This document shows, one piece after another, positions 9,597 through 18,508 of a DNA stretch of 64,000 bases. The DNA lies in the NCBI RefSeq assembly GCF_025909975.1, contig NZ_JAPCIO010000001.1, positions 372,001 through 436,000 of the forward strand. The letters are read 5' to 3'. The stretch is from Flavobacterium lacisediminis. Its GTDB lineage: Bacteria; Bacteroidota; Bacteroidia; Flavobacteriales; Flavobacteriaceae. Each line of letters starts with the position of its first letter. The stretch's first letter is position 1. Made by a program: the position numbers and the translations under genes. The notes below the pieces were generated by a model. It did not search any database. It saw only the letters and a list, made by a program, of their open reading frames with translations, and was not told the origin of the DNA.

Positions 9597-9656
9597 CAGT
9601 GTTCAGTCTTTAGTAGGCAGTTTGCTGAATACTAATTTCTGAACACTGAACACTAG
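9597..9656. repeat. Heptad-period intergenic repeat, CAGT type (copy 1)
   Basis: The segment reads in 7-nt steps (AGTGTTC AGTCTTT on the left, TGAACAC TGAACAC on the right). A perfect 10-bp inverted pair, 9598-9607 with 9645-9654, would fold into a long hairpin. It begins 10 nt after the stop of the SufT-like gene and almost fills the gap to the next gene. Related copies lie at 30893-30962 and 52681-52740. Confidence 0.75.
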
Positions 9657-9659
9657 AAT

Positions 9660-10163
9660 ATGGACGAAATAGTAAATAAAGTTGCACAAAGTTCCTTGAT
9701 GGTATTCGATTTAGAAGATTACTATCCAGATAATCATGTAGTAGATTTAGATATTTCGCAATGGTTGTTGGAAGGATTCATTTTAAAAGAATCTGATTTT
9801 CGTGAACAATTAAAAAACAACGATTGGTCTCAATTTGAAGACAAATATGTTGCCTTATATTGTGATACAGATGCTATTTTGCCAGCATGGACATTTGCTT
9901 TAGTTTCGGTTTATATAGCTCCTCATGCTTTAAAAGTAATTCACGGAAATAAAGAATTAGCAGTTATCGAATGGTATCAAGATATTTTGAACAAACTCGA
10001 TTATACCGATTATTTTCAAAAACCAGTAATTTTGAAAGGTTGTTCTAAAAAACCGGTTCCAAATCAGGTTTATACTTTAGCGATTCAAAAACTAATTAAA
10101 GTTGCTAAAAGTGTTATGTTTGGGGAAGCTTGCTCGGCTGTACCTTTGTTTAAACAAAAATAA
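9660..10163 (+). CDS. DUF2480 family protein
   Basis: This 167-residue cytoplasmic protein begins MDEIVNKVAQSSLMVFDLED and matches the Bacteroidota DUF2480 family as I know it: the LSQWLxEGFILKE-type segment, SQFEDKYVAL, and a cysteine-containing C-terminal stretch (ILKGCSKKPVPNQVY). The function is unknown. It is commonly found next to suf genes in Flavobacteriaceae, which suggests a link to Fe-S or sulfur metabolism, but that is an inference from position. Confidence 0.85.
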   Translation: MDEIVNKVAQSSLMVFDLEDYYPDNHVVDLDISQWLLEGFILKESDFREQLKNNDWSQFEDKYVALYCDTDAILPAWTFALVSVYIAPHALKVIHGNKELAVIEWYQDILNKLDYTDYFQKPVILKGCSKKPVPNQVYTLAIQKLIKVAKSVMFGEACSAVPLFKQK

Positions 10164-10164
10164 G

Positions 10165-10172
10165 TACCTTTG
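10165..10172 (+). promoter_or_regulatory. -7 element before the DUF3078 gene
   Basis: TACCTTTG matches TAnnTTTG exactly and lies 27 nt before the ATG at 10200. A TTG at 10146-10148 is 16 bp upstream, which is shorter than ideal. Confidence 0.55.
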
Positions 10173-10199
10173 CGCCTTTAATTTTTAAAAATTTAAGGA

Positions 10200-11042
10200 A
10201 TGAAAAGACTTTTTTTATTGATACTATTTGTTTCAACGGTTAGTATTGCTCAAGAAACAACTATTGATACAACAAAACATTGGACCAGAAAAGGCGTTTT
10301 TACTTTTTTAGCGAACCAATCTTCTTTTAGTAATTGGCAAGCGGGTGGTCAAAATAACTTCGCTGGAAATGTTGGTTTTAATTATGATTTCAATTATAAA
10401 AATGGCGATTGGAATTGGGATAACAAATGGATTGTTTCTTACGGTTTAACTAAAATTAAAGGAGCTGATACTCAAAAAACCGACGATAGAATTGAATTGA
10501 ATTCTCTTTTAGGAAAAAAAGCTTCTGGTGAATGGTTTTATTCTGCCTTTTTCAATTTCAAAACACAAATGGATACAGGTTTAGATCCAGCAACTCAAAC
10601 AGTTAAAATTTCTCATTTCTTTTCACCTGCCTTTTTTCAATTTGGACCTGGTATGTTGTGGAAGAAAAGCGATAATTTAAAAGTAAATATTGCGCCAGCC
10701 ACTTCAAAACTAATCTTAGTTCATGATCATTTTACAGAATTTGGTTCGTCTTTTGGTGTAGAACAAGGAGAAACAACTCGATATGAATTAGGAGCCGCTG
10801 TTAATGGTTATTATAAATTCAAGTTGATGGAAAATGTTTCAGTAGAAAACATCTTAAATTTCTATTCTAACTATTTAGAAGATCCTCAAAATGTGGATAT
10901 CGATTACCAATTGAATATTTTGATGAAAATCAATAAATTCTTATCTACAAACTTTGCGTTTCAAACAATTTATGATGACAATGCATTTAGAGGCTTTCAA
11001 ACCAAACAAATTATTGGTTTAGGTGTGAATTATGGTTTCTAA
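10200..11042 (+). CDS. DUF3078 outer-membrane protein
   Basis: This 280-residue protein has a signal peptide (MKRLFLLILFVSTVSIAQ) and a body of alternating short amphipathic strands rich in aromatic residues, ending in ...GLGVNYGF with a C-terminal Phe, as in outer-membrane beta-barrels. The DUF3078 motif is the N-terminal block TFLANQSSFSNWQAGGQNNF. The function is unknown. It has its own promoter and ends at a bidirectional terminator shared with hflX. Confidence 0.88.
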   Translation: MKRLFLLILFVSTVSIAQETTIDTTKHWTRKGVFTFLANQSSFSNWQAGGQNNFAGNVGFNYDFNYKNGDWNWDNKWIVSYGLTKIKGADTQKTDDRIELNSLLGKKASGEWFYSAFFNFKTQMDTGLDPATQTVKISHFFSPAFFQFGPGMLWKKSDNLKVNIAPATSKLILVHDHFTEFGSSFGVEQGETTRYELGAAVNGYYKFKLMENVSVENILNFYSNYLEDPQNVDIDYQLNILMKINKFLSTNFAFQTIYDDNAFRGFQTKQIIGLGVNYGF

Positions 11043-11064
11043 TTCAAAATAGCTTAAATAAAAT

Positions 11065-11090
11065 AAAAAGACCTCATTTGAGGTCTTTTT
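11065..11090. terminator. Bidirectional terminator between DUF3078 gene and hflX
   Basis: A perfect 11-bp stem, 11065-11075 with 11080-11090, and a 4-nt loop is flanked by A and T runs, so it can serve both converging genes. The hflX stop codon begins at the next base. Confidence 0.9.
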
Positions 11091-12314
11091 TTATTCATTT
11101 TCAACAGCATCTTTATAATCTGGATACAAAAACTTGTTGTATGGAAATCGAGTAATATGAATTTCTCTAACAGCTTCGTAAACTTTTTCTCTAAATTCTT
11201 CAAAGTTTGCTTTTTCTGTTGCCGAAATAAATAAGGTTTTGCTTTCCCCTAATTTACTCATCCAGGTTTTTTTCCAATCTTCCAAAGTGTAATGTTTAGT
11301 AGTCTTTTCAACACTCAAATCGTTTTCATCAAAATAAACGGATTTAAAAGCATCAATTTTATTAAAAACCATGATGGTTGGTTTGTCTGCACTTTTAATG
11401 TCTTGTAAAATTTGATTTACCGATGCAATATGATCTTCAAAATCAGGATGTGAAATATCAACCACATGAAGCAATAAATCTGCTTCTCTAACTTCATCTA
11501 AAGTACTTTTAAACGATTCAACCAACTGAGTCGGTAGTTTTCTAATAAAACCAACCGTGTCGCTTAAAAGAAAAGGTAAATTCTTAATTACAGTTTTACG
11601 AACAGTAGTATCAAGTGTGGCAAATAGTTTATTTTCTACAAATACATCACTTTTTCCAACAGCATTCATTAAAGTTGATTTTCCAACGTTGGTATAACCT
11701 ACTAAAGCTACACGAACCATGGCGCCACGATTGCTTCGTTGGGTGGCCATTTGTTTGTCGATAACTTTAATTTTATCTTTCAGTAATGATATTCTATCGC
11801 GTACAATACGACGGTCGGTTTCAATTTCAGTTTCACCGGGACCGCGCATTCCAATTCCCCCTTTTTGACGTTCTAAGTGCGTCCACATTCCTGTTAAACG
11901 AGGTAGTAAATATTGGCATTGTGCTAATTCTACTTGCGTTCTTGCATATGAAGTTTCAGCACGTTGTGCGAAGATATCTAAGATAAGATTGGTTCTATCT
12001 AATACTTTACAATCTAATTCTTTGGTAATATTTTTAGATTGTGATGGCGTTAATTCGTCATCAAAGATTACAGTTGTGATATTGTTGTCTTTGATGTAAT
12101 ATTTAATTTCTTCTAATTTACCAGTTCCAACAAAAGTTTTCGGATTTGGTTTGTCCATTTTTTGGGAAAAACGTTTTACAACCGTTCCTCCAGCGGTAAA
12201 GGTCAAAAACTCCAATTCGTCAAGATACTCGTTTAGTTTCTCTTCACTTTGGTTTTGGGTTACAATTCCTACTACAATTGATTTTTCAAAGTCAATAACT
12301 TCTTTCTCTAACAT
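11091..12314 (-). CDS. hflX: Ribosome-associated GTPase HflX
   Basis: This 407-residue protein has an N-terminal HflX domain (residues 1-195, with GTGKLEEIKYYI and the GGIGMRGPGETEIETDRR linker) and a C-terminal G domain. G1 is VGYTNVGKST, G3 is DTVGFIRKLP and G4 is NKID. HflX binds 50S subunits and rescues stalled ribosomes, typically under stress. The gene is monocistronic, with its own -7 element upstream and terminators on both sides. Confidence 0.96.
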   Translation of the reverse strand: MLEKEVIDFEKSIVVGIVTQNQSEEKLNEYLDELEFLTFTAGGTVVKRFSQKMDKPNPKTFVGTGKLEEIKYYIKDNNITTVIFDDELTPSQSKNITKELDCKVLDRTNLILDIFAQRAETSYARTQVELAQCQYLLPRLTGMWTHLERQKGGIGMRGPGETEIETDRRIVRDRISLLKDKIKVIDKQMATQRSNRGAMVRVALVGYTNVGKSTLMNAVGKSDVFVENKLFATLDTTVRKTVIKNLPFLLSDTVGFIRKLPTQLVESFKSTLDEVREADLLLHVVDISHPDFEDHIASVNQILQDIKSADKPTIMVFNKIDAFKSVYFDENDLSVEKTTKHYTLEDWKKTWMSKLGESKTLFISATEKANFEEFREKVYEAVREIHITRFPYNKFLYPDYKDAVENE

Positions 12315-12332
12315 AATCTTTCTTTAAGGTTA

Positions 12333-12340
12333 CAAAGGTA
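12333..12340 (-). promoter_or_regulatory. -7 element of hflX promoter
   Basis: On the minus strand this reads TACCTTTG, an exact TAnnTTTG match, ending 18 nt before the hflX start codon. Confidence 0.6.
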
Positions 12341-12354
12341 CGAAATAGCAAGCA

Positions 12355-12385
12355 TAAAAAAAGCGACTCAATTTGAGTCGCTTTT
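12355..12385 (-). terminator. Terminator after the DUF5689 gene
   Basis: The inverted repeat AAAAGCGACTCA / TGAGTCGCTTTT with a 3-nt loop lies 20 nt beyond the stop codon and is followed by a T run when read on the minus strand. Confidence 0.88.
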
Positions 12386-12404
12386 GATTTTATAGAAATT
12401 GTAA

Positions 12405-13787
12405 TTAGTTGATTACAATATTGTCTAATTGCATTGTTGTTGTAGGACCAGAAGATCCATTTCCAACATATTCAAACACGAAGAAACCGTTACCAGTAAC
12501 CCCAGCAGGAATATTGTAAACACCACTTGCGGTAAAGTTTGTTGGATATCCTGAAGGTAATCCAGGAGAAATTGTAAAACTTGAAGTAATGTCTGTTAAT
12601 GTAGCTGTTGTAATTTGTGTACCTGGAGTATAATTAGTTGTATAATATACTTTCAATACATTTCCATTGTGGAAACCAGCTTTACTTTCAAATGAGAAAG
12701 TACTTGCAGCAGTCATGTCAACAGGAACAAGGAATAATGTTCTGTTTGCTTCTGGAGTTCCTCCAAATGAAGACATTTGAATGTAAGTATTTCCACTAAA
12801 AACTTTTCTTTGCCAATATCTACTTCCTACAGCTGCATCATTAATGTATTTAGGAAATACTTGTTGATTTGTAGTTGTATAAGACGTGAAAGGCTCGTTT
12901 AAAGTAGCTCCGTAAACTAAAGCAGAACCTCCGATAGGTGGATATAAATCAATCGCTAATCTAGGATTAGTCATGTTTACATCGTTTAATGTTCTAATCA
13001 TAAATTGATAAACACCATTATATTTAGTCATTACCCCTCTGATTTTTCCATTGAATGAAGGAACCGCATTTGAAGCAAAAGTTGCATATTCACTAGCTCT
13101 TACGATAACTTTGTTTCCAAACTCATCAGTAATTTCGTGATTTGTTGCACCTCCTGAATTATTTAGAGAAGCATCAAAATATGTTTTTCCTAATGAAGCA
13201 TCTGTAAATTGTACCGCATCAAATTCGATTAACATGTTTAAATATTGATCGTTTTTTGCAGCTGAAATCGTTAAATTTTTTACGATATCATCTTCGTTTA
13301 CGTCTTCACAAGATCTTAAGATTACATCCTTGTATTCAACACCGGAAATTCTTCCGATTTCAGGCCCATATGTAGGGTCATTATACAATCCACCTATTTC
13401 AAAAGAACCTGTCAATGATGAATTTGAATAATATAAATCTTTTAAATGAACATAGACTTTTCTTCCTGGTTCATACTTTGTGTACAAGTTGTAATCATCA
13501 ACAGGTATTGTAAACCCTTTAGTTCCGTCAACAGAAATTAATGATATCGATTTGTAAAAATTTCCACCTTCGTCACTTGATGTTACATATGCTTCAATAA
13601 TGTCATCGTCAGTATAGATTACAGGATTGTCTGTAGTTGCTAAAGCCTGTATATCAGATACTTCTTTAGTTGCGATTTCTGTTACACAATCATTCGATAA
13701 ATCAGGTGTTCCATAATCGTCGCCATTAACGCATCCTACTAAAGATGCTAAAATGGCTGTTGTTAATACTAATTTTAAATTTTTCAT
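12405..13787 (-). CDS. DUF5689 surface lipoprotein
   Basis: This 460-residue protein has a lipobox (ILASLVGC, Cys19) followed by Asp-rich residues, a plausible surface-export context in Bacteroidota. Residues 35-280 fit the DUF5689 domain (EAYVTSSDEGGNFYKSI is typical). The C-terminal 190 residues resemble a choice-of-anchor J/beta-sandwich domain (FLVPVDMTAASTFSFESKAG). It is the last gene of a three-gene operon with a choice-of-anchor J lipoprotein and a TonB receptor, so it probably captures substrate at the cell surface. The substrate is unknown. Confidence 0.87.
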   Translation of the reverse strand: MKNLKLVLTTAILASLVGCVNGDDYGTPDLSNDCVTEIATKEVSDIQALATTDNPVIYTDDDIIEAYVTSSDEGGNFYKSISLISVDGTKGFTIPVDDYNLYTKYEPGRKVYVHLKDLYYSNSSLTGSFEIGGLYNDPTYGPEIGRISGVEYKDVILRSCEDVNEDDIVKNLTISAAKNDQYLNMLIEFDAVQFTDASLGKTYFDASLNNSGGATNHEITDEFGNKVIVRASEYATFASNAVPSFNGKIRGVMTKYNGVYQFMIRTLNDVNMTNPRLAIDLYPPIGGSALVYGATLNEPFTSYTTTNQQVFPKYINDAAVGSRYWQRKVFSGNTYIQMSSFGGTPEANRTLFLVPVDMTAASTFSFESKAGFHNGNVLKVYYTTNYTPGTQITTATLTDITSSFTISPGLPSGYPTNFTASGVYNIPAGVTGNGFFVFEYVGNGSSGPTTTMQLDNIVIN

Positions 13788-13792
13788 AGCTA

Positions 13793-14371
13793 TTAGTTTT
13801 TAGTGATTTTAACATTGTCAACTTCCCAAGTCATTGAAGCAGAAGAAGTAGATGTGTATTTGAAAGCTACATATACATTTCCGCCAGTAAATGAAGAAAC
13901 ATCTATATTTCCAGAATTAGTCCATGTATAATTATTAGAAGAATCTAATGTAGCAGATAAATCAGTCCAAGTAGCACTATTAGGATCTCCTCCAGCATAA
14001 TCAGAAGAAATTTTTATTTCTAATACATTTCCAGTAAATTTTGAAGCTGTTTGAAAAGATAAATAGGCAGTAGTTAATTCGCTTAAATCAATTTCAGGAG
14101 AAATTAACCAATCTTCATTTGCGTTACTTGTTCCAGCATATCCAGACATTTTAGCACAATTTCCTGGATTACCATACTGTGTGTCTAATTGCCATACTTG
14201 AGTCCCAGTCACACTATATTTTGTCCAACCCGCCCAATTAGTTTCAAATCCATCAGTAAATGCGTAGTCATACACAGTAGGAATAACATAATCATCATCT
14301 CCTACACAACTTGTTAAAGCACTTGTACTAAGTGCCAACAAGAAAATTGTTTTTAAAAATTTTATTTTCAT
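13793..14371 (-). CDS. Choice-of-anchor J lipoprotein
   Basis: This 192-residue protein has a lipoprotein signal (ALSTSALTSC, Cys22) followed by VGDDD. The body is one beta-sandwich domain of the choice-of-anchor J type, with ETNWAGWTKYS, EDWLISPEIDLS and the closing MTWEVDNVKI visible. Such domains usually bind ligands or anchor partners at the cell surface. It lies 5 nt from the DUF5689 gene and 11 nt from the TonB receptor gene, so the three are one operon. Confidence 0.86.
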   Translation of the reverse strand: MKIKFLKTIFLLALSTSALTSCVGDDDYVIPTVYDYAFTDGFETNWAGWTKYSVTGTQVWQLDTQYGNPGNCAKMSGYAGTSNANEDWLISPEIDLSELTTAYLSFQTASKFTGNVLEIKISSDYAGGDPNSATWTDLSATLDSSNNYTWTNSGNIDVSSFTGGNVYVAFKYTSTSSASMTWEVDNVKITKN

Positions 14372-14382
14372 AGTATATTTTT

Positions 14383-17160
14383 TTAGAAGTTAATGTAGAA
14401 GTTAACAAAGAATGTTCTTCCGTATCCGTAAAAATATTTAGATCCAAAAGAAGGAGTTCCGTTAGCTTGATCAGCTTGTAAATCTGGGAAAGTTGCTTTT
14501 CTAGATTGTTCAAAACCACCTGTTTTATAAGTTACATCAAATACGTTGTTTACAGAAGCGAAGAAACCTACTGTATTACGATTTGCTTTACTAATTCTCC
14601 ATGATTTTCCTCCTGTTAAGTTTACTAATGTAAAGCTGTCAAATTTTTCTTGTTTTAAGATATCTCTTACTGTTTCAGGAGTAGCTCCAGAGTAATTATC
14701 TCCTGTGCTGCTATCAATACTGAAGTTGTCAGTTCTTAAAATGTTAGCAAAATCAATGTAGCTATTAGCTAAGTAATTAACATTTGCTCCAACCCACCAG
14801 AAATTAGGATCTCTATATTCTAAACCAAATGATGCCGCTGTTTGTGGCATACCTGGTTGGTGGTAATTTTTCATGTAAACAGTTCCAAAATCTGTTAAGC
14901 TTTCATTTCCAGCAGCAGCTAATGCATCATCATTTGTTTTTAATTTAGCATTATCAGAATAGATATATTGTCCGTAAGATGCAGCAGCAGTTGCTTTAAT
15001 AGTTGAAGTAATTTGGTATTCTAAACCAAGTTCTGCACCCATATTTTGTTTCTCAATTCCAGTTACGATTTCGCTAACGAAAGTATCTTCGTCACCACCA
15101 TCGTCAGCACTTCCAATTCCTTCTCCGTAGAAGAATGAAATTTCTGTAGCATTTTGAATTTTAGAGTAGAAACCAGTTAAACGTGCTTTGAATTTTGGTG
15201 CTCTTAAGATATAACTTGCATCAGCACTTGTAATACTTTCGCTTTGTAAATCTGGAGTAATTTCATTATTCATTCTAGCGTTTGAGAAAGAGTTTCTTAA
15301 ACTTGGCGCTTTAGTTTGGTATAAACCGTTGAAATCAAAATAATTTCTTCCGTTTAATTTATAAGTTAAACCTCCTTTGAATCCGAAGTTTTCAAATGTG
15401 ATACTTTCACCTTTTCCAAAAGAATTATCGGCATAAATTCCATTTCTGTAAAGACCTTCTCTTTGATATTCTGTTCTAGAGAAAGATTGTGCTAAATAAA
15501 AATCAGCTTTGTCATAAGTAAATTTGAATTGTGTAAATCCATCAAATGTTAAAGCGTGTAATAAATAGTTATATCCGTAAGTATCTCCTTCACCAACTTG
15601 TCTATTAGGATTGTTTAAGTTAGATTGAGATGCATTTCCTGTGTAAAAAGGATCGATATCTAAGAAATATTGACCTCCTAATAAATCCAATAAGTTTTGG
15701 TGATTATGAGAACGTAATTTTCTAAAATTTGCACCAGCAGTTAAACTAACATTTTCTGAAATACTTGAGTTTAAAATACTGTTTGCGCTTAATTGGTTGT
15801 CATCTGTTCTGTCTTCGTATAAAACGTAAACACTTCTTCCTGCAAATGCACTATTTTGATTTGCAATATACATTGCGTTCCAATCAAGTTGTGAATTTGA
15901 TCTAAAAGTATTTCCAATTTGAGTTAATTGGTCTTGCGTATAGCCTCCTAAATTACTGAAGTAACTTGGTAAGTTTTTGTAGTAAGTTGGGTCAGGATTA
16001 TTACCTAATTGGTAATCTAATCTTGAGTTACCAATCGAACCCGTTTGGAAAGCAACGTTTGTATTTAAAGTTGTTTTTTCAGTAATTTTCCAGTAGTGAG
16101 ATAACATTGTAATTGGCTCTTCAACATCTTTGTCTCTTGAATTACGTTTTTTACCATCTTGCCATCCCCAATAAGAATTGTATTTAATTCCCATTAAATT
16201 ATTCACTTCTTCAGTATTTGGAGAATTTTTTCCTCTACTATTTTGAGCATAAATAGAAGTTAAATTCAAACTATGTTTGTCATTAATCTTTTTCTCAACA
16301 CTTGCAAATAATGAATTTGCAGCATAATCAGTTCCCTCAAAGTATCCTTCTTCAGCCCATCTTCTTGATGCAGAAACTACAAATGCCCATCCGTCTTTGT
16401 TCATACCAGATGCGTGAGTTCCCATCATTCTCCAACTATAGTTAGTGTTTGTTCCCGACATCGAAATTCTTGAACCTGGACGGTAGAATGAAGCTCTTGT
16501 GTTGATTTCTTGAGTTCCTAAAGCACTACCAAAAGTATAATCTGAAGGTGCAGAACCCATAGTGAATTCTTGATTTCTTGTTGCATCATTTAAACCACCC
16601 CAGTTACTCCATTGTGGTCTTCCATCATACAATTTGTTCATTGACAAACCGTTAATCATGGTAACACCATATTCATTATCTAAACCTCTAATTCTAAAAC
16701 GAGATTGCCCCCAGTTAAAAGCAGCAGCTTGTTGGTAGGTGTCTCTCGTTGCTTGTAATAAGCCCGACGTACTTTCCGACCCACTGTTGTCATCTCCTAA
16801 GTCATTTTCAGTAATAGTTACTAAACTTAATTGTTGTTCAGAAGTAACGTCTTCTTCTAAAACAACTACACCTAAGTCTAATGGTTCTCCATTATTTGGC
16901 TCTAACACGAATGTCTGTTGGTTGTATCCTGTAGACTTAACTACCAATACTTGTTCTCCACCAGGAATTGATTGAAATACAAAATTTCCGTCAAAATCAG
17001 TCAAGGCAGATTGATTCGTGCTTTGAATAGTTGCAACTACATTTTGTAATGGTTTTTGACTTTTAGCATCGATAACCTTACCTTTTAAGGCTGGATTTTG
17101 CTGTGCAAAAACAAAAACAGCTTGCAGCACTAGTAAAGTGCTTAATACAAGTTTTTTCAT
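14383..17160 (-). CDS. TonB-dependent receptor with CarboxypepD-like N-terminal domain
   Basis: This 925-residue outer-membrane protein has a signal peptide (MKKLVLSTLLVLQAVFVFAQ), a CarboxypepD_reg-like domain at about residues 24-110 (LKGKVIDAKSQKPLQNVVAT), a plug domain (FRIRGLDNEYGVTMINGLSM) and a large barrel ending in FFVNFYINF. It should import a bulky substrate with TonB/ExbBD energy. It is transcribed with two surface lipoproteins and is divergent from a secreted EEP nuclease/phosphatase. That context suggests uptake of a phosphorus- or nucleotide-containing polymer product, which is inference only. Confidence 0.93.
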   Translation of the reverse strand: MKKLVLSTLLVLQAVFVFAQQNPALKGKVIDAKSQKPLQNVVATIQSTNQSALTDFDGNFVFQSIPGGEQVLVVKSTGYNQQTFVLEPNNGEPLDLGVVVLEEDVTSEQQLSLVTITENDLGDDNSGSESTSGLLQATRDTYQQAAAFNWGQSRFRIRGLDNEYGVTMINGLSMNKLYDGRPQWSNWGGLNDATRNQEFTMGSAPSDYTFGSALGTQEINTRASFYRPGSRISMSGTNTNYSWRMMGTHASGMNKDGWAFVVSASRRWAEEGYFEGTDYAANSLFASVEKKINDKHSLNLTSIYAQNSRGKNSPNTEEVNNLMGIKYNSYWGWQDGKKRNSRDKDVEEPITMLSHYWKITEKTTLNTNVAFQTGSIGNSRLDYQLGNNPDPTYYKNLPSYFSNLGGYTQDQLTQIGNTFRSNSQLDWNAMYIANQNSAFAGRSVYVLYEDRTDDNQLSANSILNSSISENVSLTAGANFRKLRSHNHQNLLDLLGGQYFLDIDPFYTGNASQSNLNNPNRQVGEGDTYGYNYLLHALTFDGFTQFKFTYDKADFYLAQSFSRTEYQREGLYRNGIYADNSFGKGESITFENFGFKGGLTYKLNGRNYFDFNGLYQTKAPSLRNSFSNARMNNEITPDLQSESITSADASYILRAPKFKARLTGFYSKIQNATEISFFYGEGIGSADDGGDEDTFVSEIVTGIEKQNMGAELGLEYQITSTIKATAAASYGQYIYSDNAKLKTNDDALAAAGNESLTDFGTVYMKNYHQPGMPQTAASFGLEYRDPNFWWVGANVNYLANSYIDFANILRTDNFSIDSSTGDNYSGATPETVRDILKQEKFDSFTLVNLTGGKSWRISKANRNTVGFFASVNNVFDVTYKTGGFEQSRKATFPDLQADQANGTPSFGSKYFYGYGRTFFVNFYINF

Positions 17161-17218
17161 AAAGAATATTATAATTAATACTTATTTAACGTTAAGTAGT
17201 TTAAAACTTAACAGCCTG

Positions 17219-17226
17219 CAAATGTA
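17219..17226 (-). promoter_or_regulatory. -7 element of the TonB receptor operon
   Basis: On the minus strand this reads TACATTTG, an exact TAnnTTTG match, 58 nt before the receptor start codon. It lies back to back with the opposing element at 17247-17254. Confidence 0.55.
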
Positions 17227-17246
17227 TAACTTTTAATAATATTATT

Positions 17247-17254
17247 TACCTTTG
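17247..17254 (+). promoter_or_regulatory. -7 element of the EEP hydrolase gene
   Basis: TACCTTTG matches TAnnTTTG exactly and ends 45 nt before the ATG at 17300. The two opposing -7 elements in this gap are 20 bp apart, so the two transcription starts diverge from overlapping promoters. Confidence 0.55.
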
Positions 17255-17299
17255 GCACCCAATTTGTAATAAACTTGATATTAATATAACATTTGATTT

Positions 17300-18415
17300 A
17301 TGAAAATTAAACACCTTTTGGCTGTATTTACCGTGATTTTGTCTGTAAATAGCGCTTTTTCTCAGGATAAAAAATTTAAAGTGCACACAGTAGCATTTTA
17401 TAACTTAGAGAATATATTTGATACCATTAACAACCCAGATACATACGATGAAGAATATACACCTACTAATGGTTGGAATACAAAAAACTATAAAAAGAAG
17501 TTAGACAACCTAAGCCGTGTTCTTATCGAATTAGGTACAAGCGAAAATCAAAAAAATTCTCCAGTAATTATTGGGGGATGTGAAATTGAGAATCGTGGTG
17601 TGTTAGAAGATTTAGTAAAACACCCAACCTTAATTAATAAAGGATATAAAATTGTCCACTTTGATTCACCTGACAAGCGTGGAATTGATGTAGGGTTTTT
17701 ATATCAAGAAAAACATTTTCAACCTACAAGCTACATCAATGTTCCTTTGTATGTATATGAATCAGAATCTACTTCTGATAAAAAAAACAAAAAAGAAGAA
17801 GAAGAAGTTGAGGAGAATGTTAATTATGACAAAAAAACTAAAAGAATCTACACTCGTGATCAGCTATTAGTTACTGGTTTATTAGATGGGGAAGAGATTA
17901 ATATTATTGTGAATCACTGGCCATCGCGTTCTGGCGGAGAGAAAAAGAGTAGTCCATACAGAGAAGCAGCTGGAAGATTAAATAGAAAAATAATAGACTC
18001 AATTATTAAAATTAATCCTAATGCTAAAATTATTACTATGGGAGATTTGAATGATGGAGCATACAATAAAAGTGTAAAGCAGGGCATTGGCGCTAAATTG
18101 AAAAAAGAAGAATTAAAAGAACCAAGAGATATTTACAATCCTTTTGAGCAAATGGCAAAAGAAGGTCATGCTACTTTATTTTATAGAGATTCAGGCGATA
18201 TTTTTGACCAAATTATGGTAAGTCAGCAATTTATCCCTAAAGACAAAAATGATTATGGTTCTTTCAAATATTGGAAAGCAGGTATTTACAACAAGCCTTT
18301 CTTAATACAGAAAACAGGTCAGTATAAAGGCTACCCACTTCGTAATCAAAACGGAGTTCCTGGATTTTCCGATCACTTTCCAGTTTATATTTATTTAGTG
18401 AAAGAAGTGAAGTAA
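17300..18415 (+). CDS. Secreted endonuclease/exonuclease/phosphatase-family hydrolase
   Basis: This 371-residue protein has a signal peptide (MKIKHLLAVFTVILSVNSAFSQ). EEP-fold catalytic motifs occur in order: FYNLENIFD (metal Asn), GGCEIENRGVLEDL (metal Glu), NHWPSRSGG, MGDLNDGAYN (Asp/Asn) and the terminal SDHFPVYIY (Asp-His). A Lys/Glu-rich insert near residues 155-180 is unlike the rest. It should hydrolyse phosphodiester or phosphomonoester bonds outside the cytoplasm. It is divergent from the TonB receptor operon, and the two probably cooperate. The exact substrate is not decidable. Confidence 0.9.
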   Translation: MKIKHLLAVFTVILSVNSAFSQDKKFKVHTVAFYNLENIFDTINNPDTYDEEYTPTNGWNTKNYKKKLDNLSRVLIELGTSENQKNSPVIIGGCEIENRGVLEDLVKHPTLINKGYKIVHFDSPDKRGIDVGFLYQEKHFQPTSYINVPLYVYESESTSDKKNKKEEEEVEENVNYDKKTKRIYTRDQLLVTGLLDGEEINIIVNHWPSRSGGEKKSSPYREAAGRLNRKIIDSIIKINPNAKIITMGDLNDGAYNKSVKQGIGAKLKKEELKEPRDIYNPFEQMAKEGHATLFYRDSGDIFDQIMVSQQFIPKDKNDYGSFKYWKAGIYNKPFLIQKTGQYKGYPLRNQNGVPGFSDHFPVYIYLVKEVK

Positions 18416-18436
18416 TTTCAATGATAATAATTTAAT

Positions 18437-18478
18437 AAGGTTAGTTTGCAATAAAATGCAGCTAACCTTTTTCTTTTT
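18437..18478 (+). terminator. Terminator after the EEP hydrolase gene
   Basis: AAGGTTAG (18437-18444) pairs with CTAACCTT (18462-18469), extended by an inner TGCA/TGCA pair, and is followed by a T-rich tract. Confidence 0.8.
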
Positions 18479-18508
18479 CTGTAACTTTACATTTTAAATG
18501 CAAAAAAG

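Noticed and set aside
16739..16975. Open reading frame antisense to the TonB receptor
   Set aside because: It lies wholly within the receptor gene on the other strand, with no promoter and no family likeness. The same holds for the other antisense or overlapping frames inside real genes.
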